Positions 36,374 through 45,113 of a stretch of 64,000 bases of DNA are shown here, in pieces. Below the pieces are notes generated by a model. It searched no databases. It was not told the DNA's origin and saw only the letters and a list, made by a program, of their open reading frames with translations. The stretch covers positions 248,001 to 312,000 of the forward strand of contig NZ_BMWG01000004.1 of the NCBI RefSeq assembly GCF_014651115.1, given 5' to 3'. Each line of letters starts with the position of its first letter. The first letter of the stretch is position 1. The position numbers were made by a program, and so were the translations under genes. This DNA comes from Streptomyces inusitatus (GTDB taxonomy: Bacteria; Actinomycetota; Actinomycetes; Streptomycetales; Streptomycetaceae).

Positions 36374-37810
36374 TCAGCGGCGTACGGCGGGCTCCACCGG
36401 GCGGTCGGAGCCGAGGCGGTCGGCGCAGTGGAGGGCGGTGCGGCGGGCCCAGGGGCCGGTGGTGAGGGCGCCGACGGCGAGGATGCAGAGGCCGCAGCCG
36501 GCGATGATCCACCAGGCGGTGCGGGAGGCGGCGAGGAAGGCGTCCGGGTATCCGGGGGAGCCCGCGGCCGTGGCGGCGACGCCGTGGGCGAGGACGGTGC
36601 CGATCACGGCGACGCCGAGGGTCTGGCCGATCTGGCGGCTGGTGGAGGCGACGGCCGCGGCGACCCCGGCCTGGGCGCGGGGCATGCCGGAGACGGCGGT
36701 GTTGGTGATCGGGGTGTTCACCAGACCGAAGCCGATCCCGAAGAGGACGTATCCGATGAACAGCAGGGTGTCCGAGGTCTCGGCCTCGAAGGCGGCGAAG
36801 AGCACCCCGCACGCGCCCATGGTGACCCCGGCGAGCAGCAGCGGCAGCCGGGGCCCCCGGCTGCCCACCATCCGGCCCGAGAGCGGGGCGCAGACGAGGG
36901 TGAGCGCCGCCATCGGCAGCATGTAGAGCCCGGCGTGGAGCGCGGAGTAGCCGCGTACGTCCTGGAGATAGAGGGTGTTCAGGAAGAGGAACCCGCCGAG
37001 GGCGGCGAAGGCGGAGACGGCGATCACGGTCGCGCCGCTGAAGGGCGCGCTGCGGAAGAAGCGCAGATCGATCAGCGGCTCCGGCCGCCTCGGCTCGTAC
37101 AGCACCACCCCGATCAGGGAGACCACCGCGACGGCCGCGAAGAAGAGATCGGTCTCGATGATGGCGTAGGTGAGCGAGCCGAGCAGCGCGATGATCAGCA
37201 GTTGGCCCACCGGGTCGATCCGGCGGGGGTGCGGGGCGCGGGACTCGGGGACGTACCGCCAGGTCAGCAGGAGGGCGGCGATGCCGACGGGCAGATTGAC
37301 CCAGAAGATCGAGCGCCAGCCGACGGTGTCCACCAGCAGACCGCCGATGAGCGGTCCGGCGGCCATGGAGATGCCGACGACCCCGCCCCACACTCCGATC
37401 GCCCGGGCGCGTTCGGCCGGATCGGTGAAGGTGTTGGTGATGATCGACATGGCGACCGGGTTGAGCATCGAGCCGCCGACCGCCTGGATCATCCGGAAGG
37501 CGACGAGGGACTCCAGGGTCGGGGCGAGCGAGCAGAGCAGCGAGCCGAGGGTGAAGAGCACCAGACCGGCGACGAAGACCTTGCGGCGGCCGATCCGGTC
37601 GGCGGTGGAGCCCGCCAGCATCAGCAGGGAGGCCAGGACCAGGGTGTAGGCGTCGATCGTCCACTGGAGCCCGGAGACGGAGGCGTGCAGCTCACGGCCC
37701 ATCGACGGCAGGGCGACATTGAGGATGGTGTTGTCCAGGCTGACGATCAGCAGACTCATGCAGCAGATGGCCAGCACCAGGAGCCGGCGTCGGGAGGTCA
37801 GCTCTGCCAT
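36374..37810 (-). CDS. MFS multidrug exporter (DHA2/EmrB-QacA type)
   Basis: A 478-residue membrane protein with about 14 predicted spans, the drug:H+ antiporter-2 layout. Marks are LDNTILNVALPSMGRELH after span 1 (motif D1), DRIGRRKVFVAG between spans 2 and 3 (motif A), and GVWGGVVGISMAAGPLIGGLL (motif C, antiporter). Substrate not predictable. ATG 37810 is used. It lies 65 bases from and divergent to dusB, with no regulator gene beside it. Confidence 0.9.
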   Translation of the reverse strand: MAELTSRRRLLVLAICCMSLLIVSLDNTILNVALPSMGRELHASVSGLQWTIDAYTLVLASLLMLAGSTADRIGRRKVFVAGLVLFTLGSLLCSLAPTLESLVAFRMIQAVGGSMLNPVAMSIITNTFTDPAERARAIGVWGGVVGISMAAGPLIGGLLVDTVGWRSIFWVNLPVGIAALLLTWRYVPESRAPHPRRIDPVGQLLIIALLGSLTYAIIETDLFFAAVAVVSLIGVVLYEPRRPEPLIDLRFFRSAPFSGATVIAVSAFAALGGFLFLNTLYLQDVRGYSALHAGLYMLPMAALTLVCAPLSGRMVGSRGPRLPLLLAGVTMGACGVLFAAFEAETSDTLLFIGYVLFGIGFGLVNTPITNTAVSGMPRAQAGVAAAVASTSRQIGQTLGVAVIGTVLAHGVAATAAGSPGYPDAFLAASRTAWWIIAGCGLCILAVGALTTGPWARRTALHCADRLGSDRPVEPAVRR

Positions 37811-37875
37811 GCGTGGATCGTACGGCCGTCCCATGATCGCCGCCCGGTGTCGGCGCGATACGCGACAATGGACGG

Positions 37876-39081
37876 ATGACCACGCTCGCCCCGTCGCCTT
37901 CGGCGTCCTCGACGCTCACCATCGGCCCGCACGCCGTACAGCCTCCCGTGGTGCTCGCACCCATGGCAGGGATCACCAACGCGCCCTTCCGCACCCTGTG
38001 CCGGGAGTTCGCCGAGGGCGTCCGGGGCTTCGGGGGCAGCCCGGCGCGGCAGGCCGCCCCGGGCTCCAAGGGGCTCTTCGTCAGCGAGATGATCACCACT
38101 CGGGCGCTGGTCGAGCGCAATGAGAAGACCATGCAGCTGATCCATTTCGACGCGCACGAGACCCCGCGCTCGATCCAGCTGTACGGAGTGGATCCGGTCA
38201 CCGTCGGCAGGGCCGTCCGCATGATCGTGGACGAGGATCTCGCCGACCACATCGATCTGAACTTCGGCTGCCCGGTCCCCAAGGTGACCCGCAAGGGCGG
38301 CGGCTCTGCCCTCCCGTACAAGCGGCCCCTGCTGCGCGCGATCCTGCACGAGGCGGTCTCGAACGCGGGGGCGCTGCCGGTCACCATGAAGATGCGCAAG
38401 GGCATCGACGACGACCACATCACCTATCTCGACGCGGGCCGGATCGCCGTCGAGGAGGGCGTCACCGCGATCGCGCTGCACGGCCGCACGGCCGCGCAGC
38501 ACTACGGCGGCACGGCGGACTGGGACGCGATCGCCCGGCTGAAGGAGCATGTCCCGGAGATCCCGGTGCTGGGCAACGGCGACATCTGGTCGGCGGAGGA
38601 CGCGCTGCGGATGGTCCGGGAGACGGGCTGTGACGGTGTGGTCGTGGGGCGCGGCTGTCTGGGGCGGCCGTGGCTCTTCGGCGACCTGGTGTCGGCCTTC
38701 GAGGGTACGGGCGCGTCCGCCGCGCCGACCCTGCGAGAGGTCGCGGGGGTGATGCGCCGGCACGCGGAGCTGCTGGGGGGGTGGATCGGCGACGAGGCGC
38801 GCGGAGTGATCGACTTCCGTAAGCATGTGGCCTGGTATCTGAAGGGCTTCTCGGTCGGCTCGGAGATGCGCAAGCAACTGGCGATCACCTCGTCGCTGGC
38901 GGAGCTGGACGAGCGGCTGGCGCTGCTCGATCTGGACCAGCCCTGGCCGGTGGGGGCGGACGGCCCGCGCGGGCGTACGTCGGGCAACAACCGGGTGGTT
39001 CTGCCGGACGGCTGGCTGAAGGATCCGTACGACTGCGCGGGCGTCGGCGCGGACGCGGAACTGGACACTTCGGGCGGCTGA
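37876..39081 (+). CDS. dusB: tRNA dihydrouridine synthase (DusB type)
   Basis: A 401-residue FMN enzyme that reduces uridines in the tRNA D-loop with NADPH. TIM barrel marks: VVLAPMAGITNAPFRTLCRE near residues 25-44, the catalytic Cys in LNFGCPVPKVTRKGGGSAL near 133-151, MKMRKGIDDDH, HGRTAAQHYGG and the FMN-phosphate loop NGDIWSAEDA and VVVGRGCLG. A helical C-terminal tRNA-binding domain completes it. GACAAT ends 6 bases before ATG 37876, suggesting a leaderless mRNA. Confidence 0.94.
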   Translation: MTTLAPSPSASSTLTIGPHAVQPPVVLAPMAGITNAPFRTLCREFAEGVRGFGGSPARQAAPGSKGLFVSEMITTRALVERNEKTMQLIHFDAHETPRSIQLYGVDPVTVGRAVRMIVDEDLADHIDLNFGCPVPKVTRKGGGSALPYKRPLLRAILHEAVSNAGALPVTMKMRKGIDDDHITYLDAGRIAVEEGVTAIALHGRTAAQHYGGTADWDAIARLKEHVPEIPVLGNGDIWSAEDALRMVRETGCDGVVVGRGCLGRPWLFGDLVSAFEGTGASAAPTLREVAGVMRRHAELLGGWIGDEARGVIDFRKHVAWYLKGFSVGSEMRKQLAITSSLAELDERLALLDLDQPWPVGADGPRGRTSGNNRVVLPDGWLKDPYDCAGVGADAELDTSGG

Positions 39082-39165
39082 CCCAGCCCCCGGGCACGTG
39101 ATTCTCGCCACCCTTGATAGGGGTGACGCTCAGATGAGCGTTATGGGGATGGGTGCATCTCTCGG

Positions 39166-39190
39166 AAGGGTGGCACTGGGTGCCACCCTT
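39166..39190 (+). terminator. Candidate dusB terminator hairpin
   Basis: Perfect 10-base arms AAGGGTGGCA (39166-39175) and TGCCACCCTT (39181-39190), 5-base loop. Two weaker hairpins precede it (CACCC/GGGTG at 39109-39124 and GCTCA/TGAGC near 39128-39139). Confidence 0.65.
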
Positions 39191-39279
39191 CATGGCTTCA
39201 CCCTTTCAAGACCCTGCCCGACCTCCCGGCACTCGGCGTCGACATGGCGAGGGTTCCCCGTCGCTCTGCGTGTGTGTGC

Positions 39280-39294
39280 CTTCAAGCCTTGAAG
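39280..39294. promoter_or_regulatory. Short palindrome upstream of ppdK
   Basis: CTTCAAG-C-CTTGAAG, a 15-base near-perfect palindrome in the dusB-ppdK gap, about 160 bases before ppdK. Possible operator. Confidence 0.35.
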
Positions 39295-39380
39295 CAAGGG
39301 TGTTGGGGCGGCTGATCGCGGGGTCGCTTTCGATCCGCTGGCGGACGAGTGGTTACGGCCGTATGACGGCCAAGTGGACG

Positions 39381-39405
39381 TACCCAGATGCCTTCGATCT
39401 GGGTA
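39381..39405 (+). promoter_or_regulatory. Inverted repeat in the ppdK leader/promoter
   Basis: TACCCAGAT (39381-39389), 7-base spacer, ATCTGGGTA (39397-39405): perfect 9-base arms, 48 bases before the ppdK start. It could be an operator or a leader hairpin. Apart from this and the hairpins noted, 39082-39453 holds no gene. Confidence 0.5.
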
Positions 39406-39453
39406 TGTTCCTGGCCGTCAGGGCAGCCACCGAGCCTCGGGGAGTCGAGAGCC

Positions 39454-42171
39454 GTGTCGGAAATCAAGGATCAGCCGGACCAGAAGTTCGTTTACGACTT
39501 CACCGAGGGCAACAAGGACCTGAAGGATCTGCTCGGCGGCAAGGGCGCGAACCTTGCCGAGATGACCAACCTCCGGCTGCCCGTCCCTCCGGGCTTCACC
39601 ATCACCACCGAGGCCTGCAAGGTCTACCTCGCCACCGGCGAGGAGCCGGCCGCCCTCCGCGACGAGGTGAGCGCCCACCTGGACGCCCTGGAGCGGCACA
39701 TGGGCAAGAGGCTCGGCCAGGCTGACGATCCCCTCCTCGTCTCCGTGCGCTCGGGCGCGAAGTTCTCCATGCCCGGCATGATGGACACCGTCCTCAACAT
39801 CGGTCTCTCCGACGAGTCCGTCGCCGGTCTCGCGCGGCAGTCCGGCGACGAGCGCTTCGCCTGGGACTCCTACCGCCGGCTCATCCAGATGTTCGGCAAG
39901 ACCGTCCTCGGCGTCGACGGCGACCTCTTCGAGGAGGAGCTGGAGGCGGCCAAGGCCGCCAAGCGGGTCACCGTCGACACCGATCTGGACGCGGACGACC
40001 TCAAGTCCCTGGTCAAGAGCTTCAAGGAGATCGTCGAGTCCCGGGCGGGGCGGGACTTCCCGCAGGACCCGCGCGAGCAGATGGACCTCGCGGTCAAGGC
40101 GGTCTTCGAGTCCTGGAACGGCGACCGCGCCAAGCTCTACCGCCGCCAGGAGCGCATCCCCGGCGATCTCGGCACCGCCGTCAACATCTGCTCCATGGTC
40201 TTCGGCAACCTCGGCCCCGACTCCGGCACCGGTGTGGCCTTCACCCGCGACCCGGCCAGCGGCCAGCAGGGCGTCTACGGCGACTACCTCCAGAACGCGC
40301 AGGGCGAGGACGTCGTCGCGGGCATCCGCAACACCGTCCCGCTCGCCGATCTGGAGCGCATCGACAAGACCTCGTACGACCGGCTGATGCAGATCATGGA
40401 GACGCTGGAGAACCACTACAAGGATCTCTGCGACATCGAGTTCACCATCGAGCGCGGCCAGTTGTGGATGCTTCAGACCCGTGTCGGCAAGCGGACCGCC
40501 GGGGCCGCCTTCCGGATCGCCACCCAACTCGTCGACCAGGGGCTGATCGACGAGGCCGAGGCGCTCAAGCGGGTCACCGGGGCCCAGCTCGCCCAGCTGA
40601 TGTTCCCGCGCTTCGACGAGCGGGCCAGGGGCGAACTCCTCGGCCGGGGCATCGCCGCCTCGCCCGGCGCGGCCGTCGGCAAGGCCGTCTTCGACTCGTA
40701 CACCGCCGTCAAATGGTCCCGCTCGGGTGAGCGGGTCATCCTGATCCGCCGGGAGACCAACCCCGACGACCTCGACGGAATGATCGCCGCCGAGGGCATC
40801 CTGACCTCGCGCGGCGGCAAGACCTCGCACGCCGCCGTCGTCGCCCGGGGCATGGGCAAGACCTGTGTCTGCGGCGCGGAGGAGTTGGACGTCGACACCA
40901 AGCGGCGGCGGATGACGGTCGGCACGACCGTGATCGAGGAGGGCGACCTCGTCTCCATCGACGGCTCCACCGGCAAGGTGTACCTCGGCGAGGTGCCCGT
41001 CGTGCCGTCCCCGGTGGTCGAGTACTTCGAGGGCCGGATGCACGCGGGGGCCGAGGACGCCGGCGAGCTGGTCGCCGCCGTCCACCGGATCATGGCCTAC
41101 GCGGACCGGGTCCGCAGACTGCGCGTACGGGCCAACGCGGACAGCGCCGAGGACGCGCTGCGCGCCCGGCGGTTCGGGGCCCAGGGCATCGGGCTGTGCC
41201 GCACCGAGCACATGTTCCTCGGTGAGCGCCGCGAGATGGTCGAGCGGCTGATCCTCGCCGACACCGACGAGGAGCGCACCACCGCGCTGGAGCAGCTTCT
41301 GCCGCTCCAGAAGAAGGACTTCATCGAGCTGTTCGAGGCGATGGACGGCCTTCCGGTGACGGTCCGGCTGCTCGACCCGCCGCTCCACGAGTTCCTGCCC
41401 GACATCACCGAGCTGTCGGTGCGGGTGGCCCTCGCCGAGTCCCGCGAGGACCACAATGAGAACGATCTGCGGCTGCTCCAGGCCGTCCACCGGCTCCATG
41501 AGCAGAACCCCATGCTCGGGCTGCGCGGCGTCCGGCTCGGGCTGGTCATCCCCGGTCTCTTCGCCATGCAGGTACGGGCGATCGCGGAGGCCACCGCCGC
41601 CCGTATCGACGCCAAGGGCGATCCGCGCGCCGAGATCATGATCCCGCTGGTGGGCACCGTCCAGGAGCTGGAGATCGTACGGGAGGAGGCCGAGCGGGTC
41701 ATCGCCGAGGTCGAGGCCGCCACCGGGGCCGAACTCAGGCTGGCGCTGGGCACAATGATCGAGCTGCCGCGCGCGGCGCTGACGGCCGGACAGATCGCCG
41801 AGGCCGCCGAGTTCTTCAGCTTCGGCACCAATGACCTCACCCAGACCGTCTGGGGCTTCTCCCGCGACGATGTGGAGGCGAGCTTCTTCACCGCCTACCT
41901 GGAGAAGGGCATCTTCGGGGTCTCGCCGTTCGAGACGATCGACCGGGACGGCGTCGGCGCGCTGGTGCGCAGCGCGGTGGCGGCGGGCCGGGCGACCCGG
42001 CCCGATCTGAAGCTCGGGGTCTGCGGGGAGCACGGCGGCGATCCGGAATCCGTCCACTTCTTCCATGAGGTGGGGCTGGACTATGTCTCCTGCTCGCCCT
42101 TCCGGATCCCGGTGGCCCGGCTGGAGGCGGCCCGTGCGGTGGCCCTGTCGAAGGGGACGGCGACCGGCTGA
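39454..42171 (+). CDS. ppdK: Pyruvate, phosphate dikinase
   Basis: A 905-residue enzyme interconverting pyruvate + ATP + Pi and PEP + AMP + PPi, usable for gluconeogenesis or PPi-dependent glycolysis. Order: N-terminal ATP-grasp domain (LLGGKGANLAEMTNLRLPVP near residues 22-41), swivelling phosphohistidine domain with GGKTSHAAVVARGMGK (phospho-His about 459, with the regulatory Thr two before it), and a C-terminal PEP/pyruvate barrel ending in FSFGTNDLTQ and GVCGEHGGDP (catalytic Cys). GTG 39454 follows GGGGAG; earlier in-frame codons lie within the inverted-repeat region. Confidence 0.96.
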   Translation: MSEIKDQPDQKFVYDFTEGNKDLKDLLGGKGANLAEMTNLRLPVPPGFTITTEACKVYLATGEEPAALRDEVSAHLDALERHMGKRLGQADDPLLVSVRSGAKFSMPGMMDTVLNIGLSDESVAGLARQSGDERFAWDSYRRLIQMFGKTVLGVDGDLFEEELEAAKAAKRVTVDTDLDADDLKSLVKSFKEIVESRAGRDFPQDPREQMDLAVKAVFESWNGDRAKLYRRQERIPGDLGTAVNICSMVFGNLGPDSGTGVAFTRDPASGQQGVYGDYLQNAQGEDVVAGIRNTVPLADLERIDKTSYDRLMQIMETLENHYKDLCDIEFTIERGQLWMLQTRVGKRTAGAAFRIATQLVDQGLIDEAEALKRVTGAQLAQLMFPRFDERARGELLGRGIAASPGAAVGKAVFDSYTAVKWSRSGERVILIRRETNPDDLDGMIAAEGILTSRGGKTSHAAVVARGMGKTCVCGAEELDVDTKRRRMTVGTTVIEEGDLVSIDGSTGKVYLGEVPVVPSPVVEYFEGRMHAGAEDAGELVAAVHRIMAYADRVRRLRVRANADSAEDALRARRFGAQGIGLCRTEHMFLGERREMVERLILADTDEERTTALEQLLPLQKKDFIELFEAMDGLPVTVRLLDPPLHEFLPDITELSVRVALAESREDHNENDLRLLQAVHRLHEQNPMLGLRGVRLGLVIPGLFAMQVRAIAEATAARIDAKGDPRAEIMIPLVGTVQELEIVREEAERVIAEVEAATGAELRLALGTMIELPRAALTAGQIAEAAEFFSFGTNDLTQTVWGFSRDDVEASFFTAYLEKGIFGVSPFETIDRDGVGALVRSAVAAGRATRPDLKLGVCGEHGGDPESVHFFHEVGLDYVSCSPFRIPVARLEAARAVALSKGTATG

Positions 42172-42410
42172 GGGGGCGGCGACGGCCGGCTGAGCCGACC
42201 GGGGCAGGGGGCGTCCGAGGGGTGCCGGGGAGGGTGCCCGAGGGGGCGCCCGCCCCTCCTGTTGCACAGGTCAGGGCGTCCCCTTCTGTTTCTTTCGGCA
42301 CTTCCGTAAAGACCCTGTCGAATTCAGGGGCCTTGATAGGCGACATGACGCGCGTAGCCTGATCTTGACGTAACCCCAATTTCTGTCGTTCGCCCTTTGA
42401 AACAGCGGGC

Positions 42411-42450
42411 GGGGCGCGGCCTGTGGATCCCCATCCACGGGCCGCGCCCC
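42411..42450. terminator. Two-storey hairpin upstream of the ArsR-type gene
   Basis: Outer 11-base arms GGGGCGCGGCC (42411-42421) and complement (42440-42450), inner stem GTGGAT/ATCCAC. It lies 240 bases after ppdK and 240 before the next gene, so it may end ppdK transcription. The rest of 42172-42692 shows no gene I can support. Confidence 0.6.
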
Positions 42451-42692
42451 ATTACCCCACCGGACAGGGAGCCGCACCTTCTGTCACCCGCCGCCGGATG
42501 TGCGAAGCCCCCCACGGTCTTCGACTCATCCATCGGAGACAGAAGGAACCTGCCCGACGCCGTACAGCCTTTCGGTTCGCACCCGACCCGGGCGAGACAT
42601 TTCAACTCTGGCTGAAACTCCGTGGTGACCGGCTGTGATGACGTGCATACTCAGTGATCGGGGCGATTGCGGGTGCAACAGTGGGGGTTTCA

Positions 42693-43742
42693 GTGCTGCG
42701 TATCCATTTCACCGGCGACGACCTGGCCAGGGTGAGAATGGCCACAAGGCCGGATGCCCTGTGGGAAACGATTCTCAGTTTTCATCGATTGAGAGAGCGC
42801 CGTCGCGCTCAGATGTTCGGGGAATGGCGTACGGAAACCCGCACGCGGTTGAATAGTGAAACAAGCCTGCTCTCCGCACTGGTGCCGCTCCGGGGCTATT
42901 TCCCGGACTTTCTCACTCCGCCGGAAGGCATCGGAGGTCTGGAGGCCGGTCTTGAGGCGATCCGCGCCACCGATGCCGGGCGGCTTCAATCCGAACTGAC
43001 TCTGGTGTCAGCGGGAACCGCCCCCGAACAGCAGGCCGAACGATCGGTCGAGCGGCCCGCCGAGCGCGCCGCCGAACGGGCCGGAAGGCTCGCCGGACTC
43101 GCCGAGGGCAAGCCCGAACCGCTCGCCCGGCTCATCTCGGTGCTGCGCGGCTACCACCGCGCCGCCATCGAGCCGTACTGGGCGCACATCCAGGCCAGGG
43201 TGGAGGCGGACCGCGCGGTGCGCGGCCGGGCCCTGCTCGACGGCGGCGCGGCCGAACTGCTCTGCTCACTGCCGGCCGGGCTGCGCTGGCGGGCCCCCGT
43301 GCTGGAGTCCGACTACCCCGTCGACCGCGAACTGCGGCTGGACGGCCGGGGGCTGCTGCTCCAGCCCTCCTTCTTCTGCCGGGGCATGCCCGTGGTGCTG
43401 CGGGACCCCGCCCTCCCGCCGATCCTGGTCTACCCGGCGGCGCACAGCCCCGAGCCCGCCTTCGGGGAGACCGGCGGCACCGCGCTCGGCCCCTCCCTCG
43501 GCAGGCTCGTGGGCCACACCCGCTCGGCCGTCCTCCAGGCCATCCGCTACGGCTGCACCACCAGCGAACTGGCCCGCAGGGCCGGTGTCTCGCTCGCCTC
43601 CGCCAGCCAGCACGCGGCGGTGCTCCGGGAAGCCGGTCTGGTGCTGACGCTGCGCCACGGCAACGCGGTGCTCCACACCCTGACCCCGCTGGGCGCGGCC
43701 CTGCTCAGAGGCGGGGCGCCGGCGGAAGCGACAGGCTGCTGA
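42693..43742 (+). CDS. ArsR-type winged-helix regulator with N-terminal DUF5937-like domain
   Basis: A 349-residue actinomycete regulator: a large N-terminal domain (starts MLRIHFTGDDLARVRMA if GTG is read as Met; GIGGLEAGLEAIRAT near 80-94) and a C-terminal ArsR-like HTH (TTSELARRAGVSLASASQHAAVLREAGL near 290-317) with a wing ending in LTPLG. A repeated RPAERAAERAGRLAGLAE segment near 115-135 is a helical linker. No metal-binding Cys motif is seen, so it is not an arsenic sensor. GTG 42693 follows GGGGG by 5 bases. Its last 38 bases overlap the convergent PhoX-like gene. Confidence 0.82.
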   Translation: MLRIHFTGDDLARVRMATRPDALWETILSFHRLRERRRAQMFGEWRTETRTRLNSETSLLSALVPLRGYFPDFLTPPEGIGGLEAGLEAIRATDAGRLQSELTLVSAGTAPEQQAERSVERPAERAAERAGRLAGLAEGKPEPLARLISVLRGYHRAAIEPYWAHIQARVEADRAVRGRALLDGGAAELLCSLPAGLRWRAPVLESDYPVDRELRLDGRGLLLQPSFFCRGMPVVLRDPALPPILVYPAAHSPEPAFGETGGTALGPSLGRLVGHTRSAVLQAIRYGCTTSELARRAGVSLASASQHAAVLREAGLVLTLRHGNAVLHTLTPLGAALLRGGAPAEATGC

Positions 43743-44967
43743 CCCAGTTCCGCGCGGGGGCGCCGCCCCGCTTCCGGAACGGCCCGGCCACCTCGTAGGT
43801 GATCCCGCCCGAGTCCGCGCCGCTCGTACCGCGCTGGCTGGAGAAGTAGAGCCGCCCGCCGTCCGGGGAGAACGCCGGACCGGTGATCTCCGAGTCCGAC
43901 TGGCCGTCGATCCGCAGGAAGGGCGCGACCTCGCCCTCCGGGGTGATCACGCAGATCTCCATCGTGCCGCCGTCCTCCGCCACGTACAGATCCCCGGACG
44001 CGCCGCCCGTGATGTTGTCCACCCCGGTCAGCGGCCCGCCCCCGCTGATCGCGGACTCGTCGTAGGCCAGCTCATAGGTGTCGGAACCGAGGTCGAGCCG
44101 CCAGACCCGGTCGTCGCCCTTGGTGGTGAACCAGACGCTGTCGTCAGCGTAGTGGCACCCCTCGCCGCCGCTGAACCGCTTCGCGCCCGGCACCTGCTCG
44201 CGGGTCCTCTTCTCGGCGGCGGCCGGGTCGGGGACGTCCGTCCAGGTGAAGGGGCCCGAGTCGGCCTCGCCCGCCGTGAGCACCTGGAGCGTGCCGGAGG
44301 CGAGCGAACCCCACTCGGCGGGCACGAACCGGTAGAGGCAGCCGTCGCGCTCGTCCTCCGTCAGATACACCGCTTGGCGCACCGGGTCGGCCGCCGCCGC
44401 CTCGTGCTTGAACCGGCCCATCGCGTCCCGGCGCACGGCGGGCCGCACCCCCCGCGGATCGGTCTCGTAGACATAACCCCGCGAGACCTCCTCGCAGGAG
44501 AGCCAGGTGTTCCAGGGGGTGCTGCCGCCCGCGCAGTTCTGCCGGGTGTCCGAGAGGATCCGGTACGCGCCGGTGATCGCTCCCGAGCCGTCGAAGGCGA
44601 CCGCGCTCGCGCCGCCCGAGGGGCTGATCTCCGAGTTCGACACATAGATCCAGCCCGTGCCGTCGGCGAAGCACGCGCCGCCGTCGGGGGCGCTGTGCCA
44701 CGCGTACGAGGTGCCGTCGACCCGCTCGCCCGAGCGGGCGATCACCCGGCTGGTGAAGCCGGGAGGCAGCGCGATCCCCCGGGCGTCGGCCGCCAGCGGG
44801 GCTCCGTACGGCCCCCGGCCCGGCCGGGCCGTCCCCGCGGCGGCGGCCCCGCGCCACAGCGAGCCGCCGAACGCGCCCGCCGCCGAACCGCCCGTACCGA
44901 CAGCGCCCAGCGCCGCCGCCGCCGTACCGCCGACGACCGCCGTGCGCAGAAAACTCCGACGTTCCAT
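43705..44967 (-). CDS. Tat-exported DUF839/PhoX-like protein
   Basis: A 420-residue protein with a twin-arginine signal at the very start (MERRSFLRTAVVGGTAAAAL). The mature part is the DUF839 beta-propeller of PhoX-type alkaline phosphatases: GSTPWNTWLSCEEVS near 150-164, GRFKHEAAAADP, a Glu/Asp-rich calcium/iron site region (SGGEGCHYADDSVWFTT) and GPAFSPDGGRLYFSSQ near the end. At about 420 residues it is shorter than classical PhoX, so it may be a calcium-dependent phosphatase or a related esterase. No Pho box was recognised upstream. Confidence 0.85.
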   Translation of the reverse strand: MERRSFLRTAVVGGTAAAALGAVGTGGSAAGAFGGSLWRGAAAAGTARPGRGPYGAPLAADARGIALPPGFTSRVIARSGERVDGTSYAWHSAPDGGACFADGTGWIYVSNSEISPSGGASAVAFDGSGAITGAYRILSDTRQNCAGGSTPWNTWLSCEEVSRGYVYETDPRGVRPAVRRDAMGRFKHEAAAADPVRQAVYLTEDERDGCLYRFVPAEWGSLASGTLQVLTAGEADSGPFTWTDVPDPAAAEKRTREQVPGAKRFSGGEGCHYADDSVWFTTKGDDRVWRLDLGSDTYELAYDESAISGGGPLTGVDNITGGASGDLYVAEDGGTMEICVITPEGEVAPFLRIDGQSDSEITGPAFSPDGGRLYFSSQRGTSGADSGGITYEVAGPFRKRGGAPARNWVSSLSLPPAPRL

Positions 44968-45113
44968 GCATCGCTCCAGAAGCACTGGTGACAACCCGCG
45001 CCGCCGGGCGGCGGCACGAGTCGCGCGACGAGGGAATCCTCGGGCGTGGAGTTGACGACAGGTCACACCACATTGACGTCCGACGCTCGGACACCGGAGA
45101 AATCGGGGCTTTC

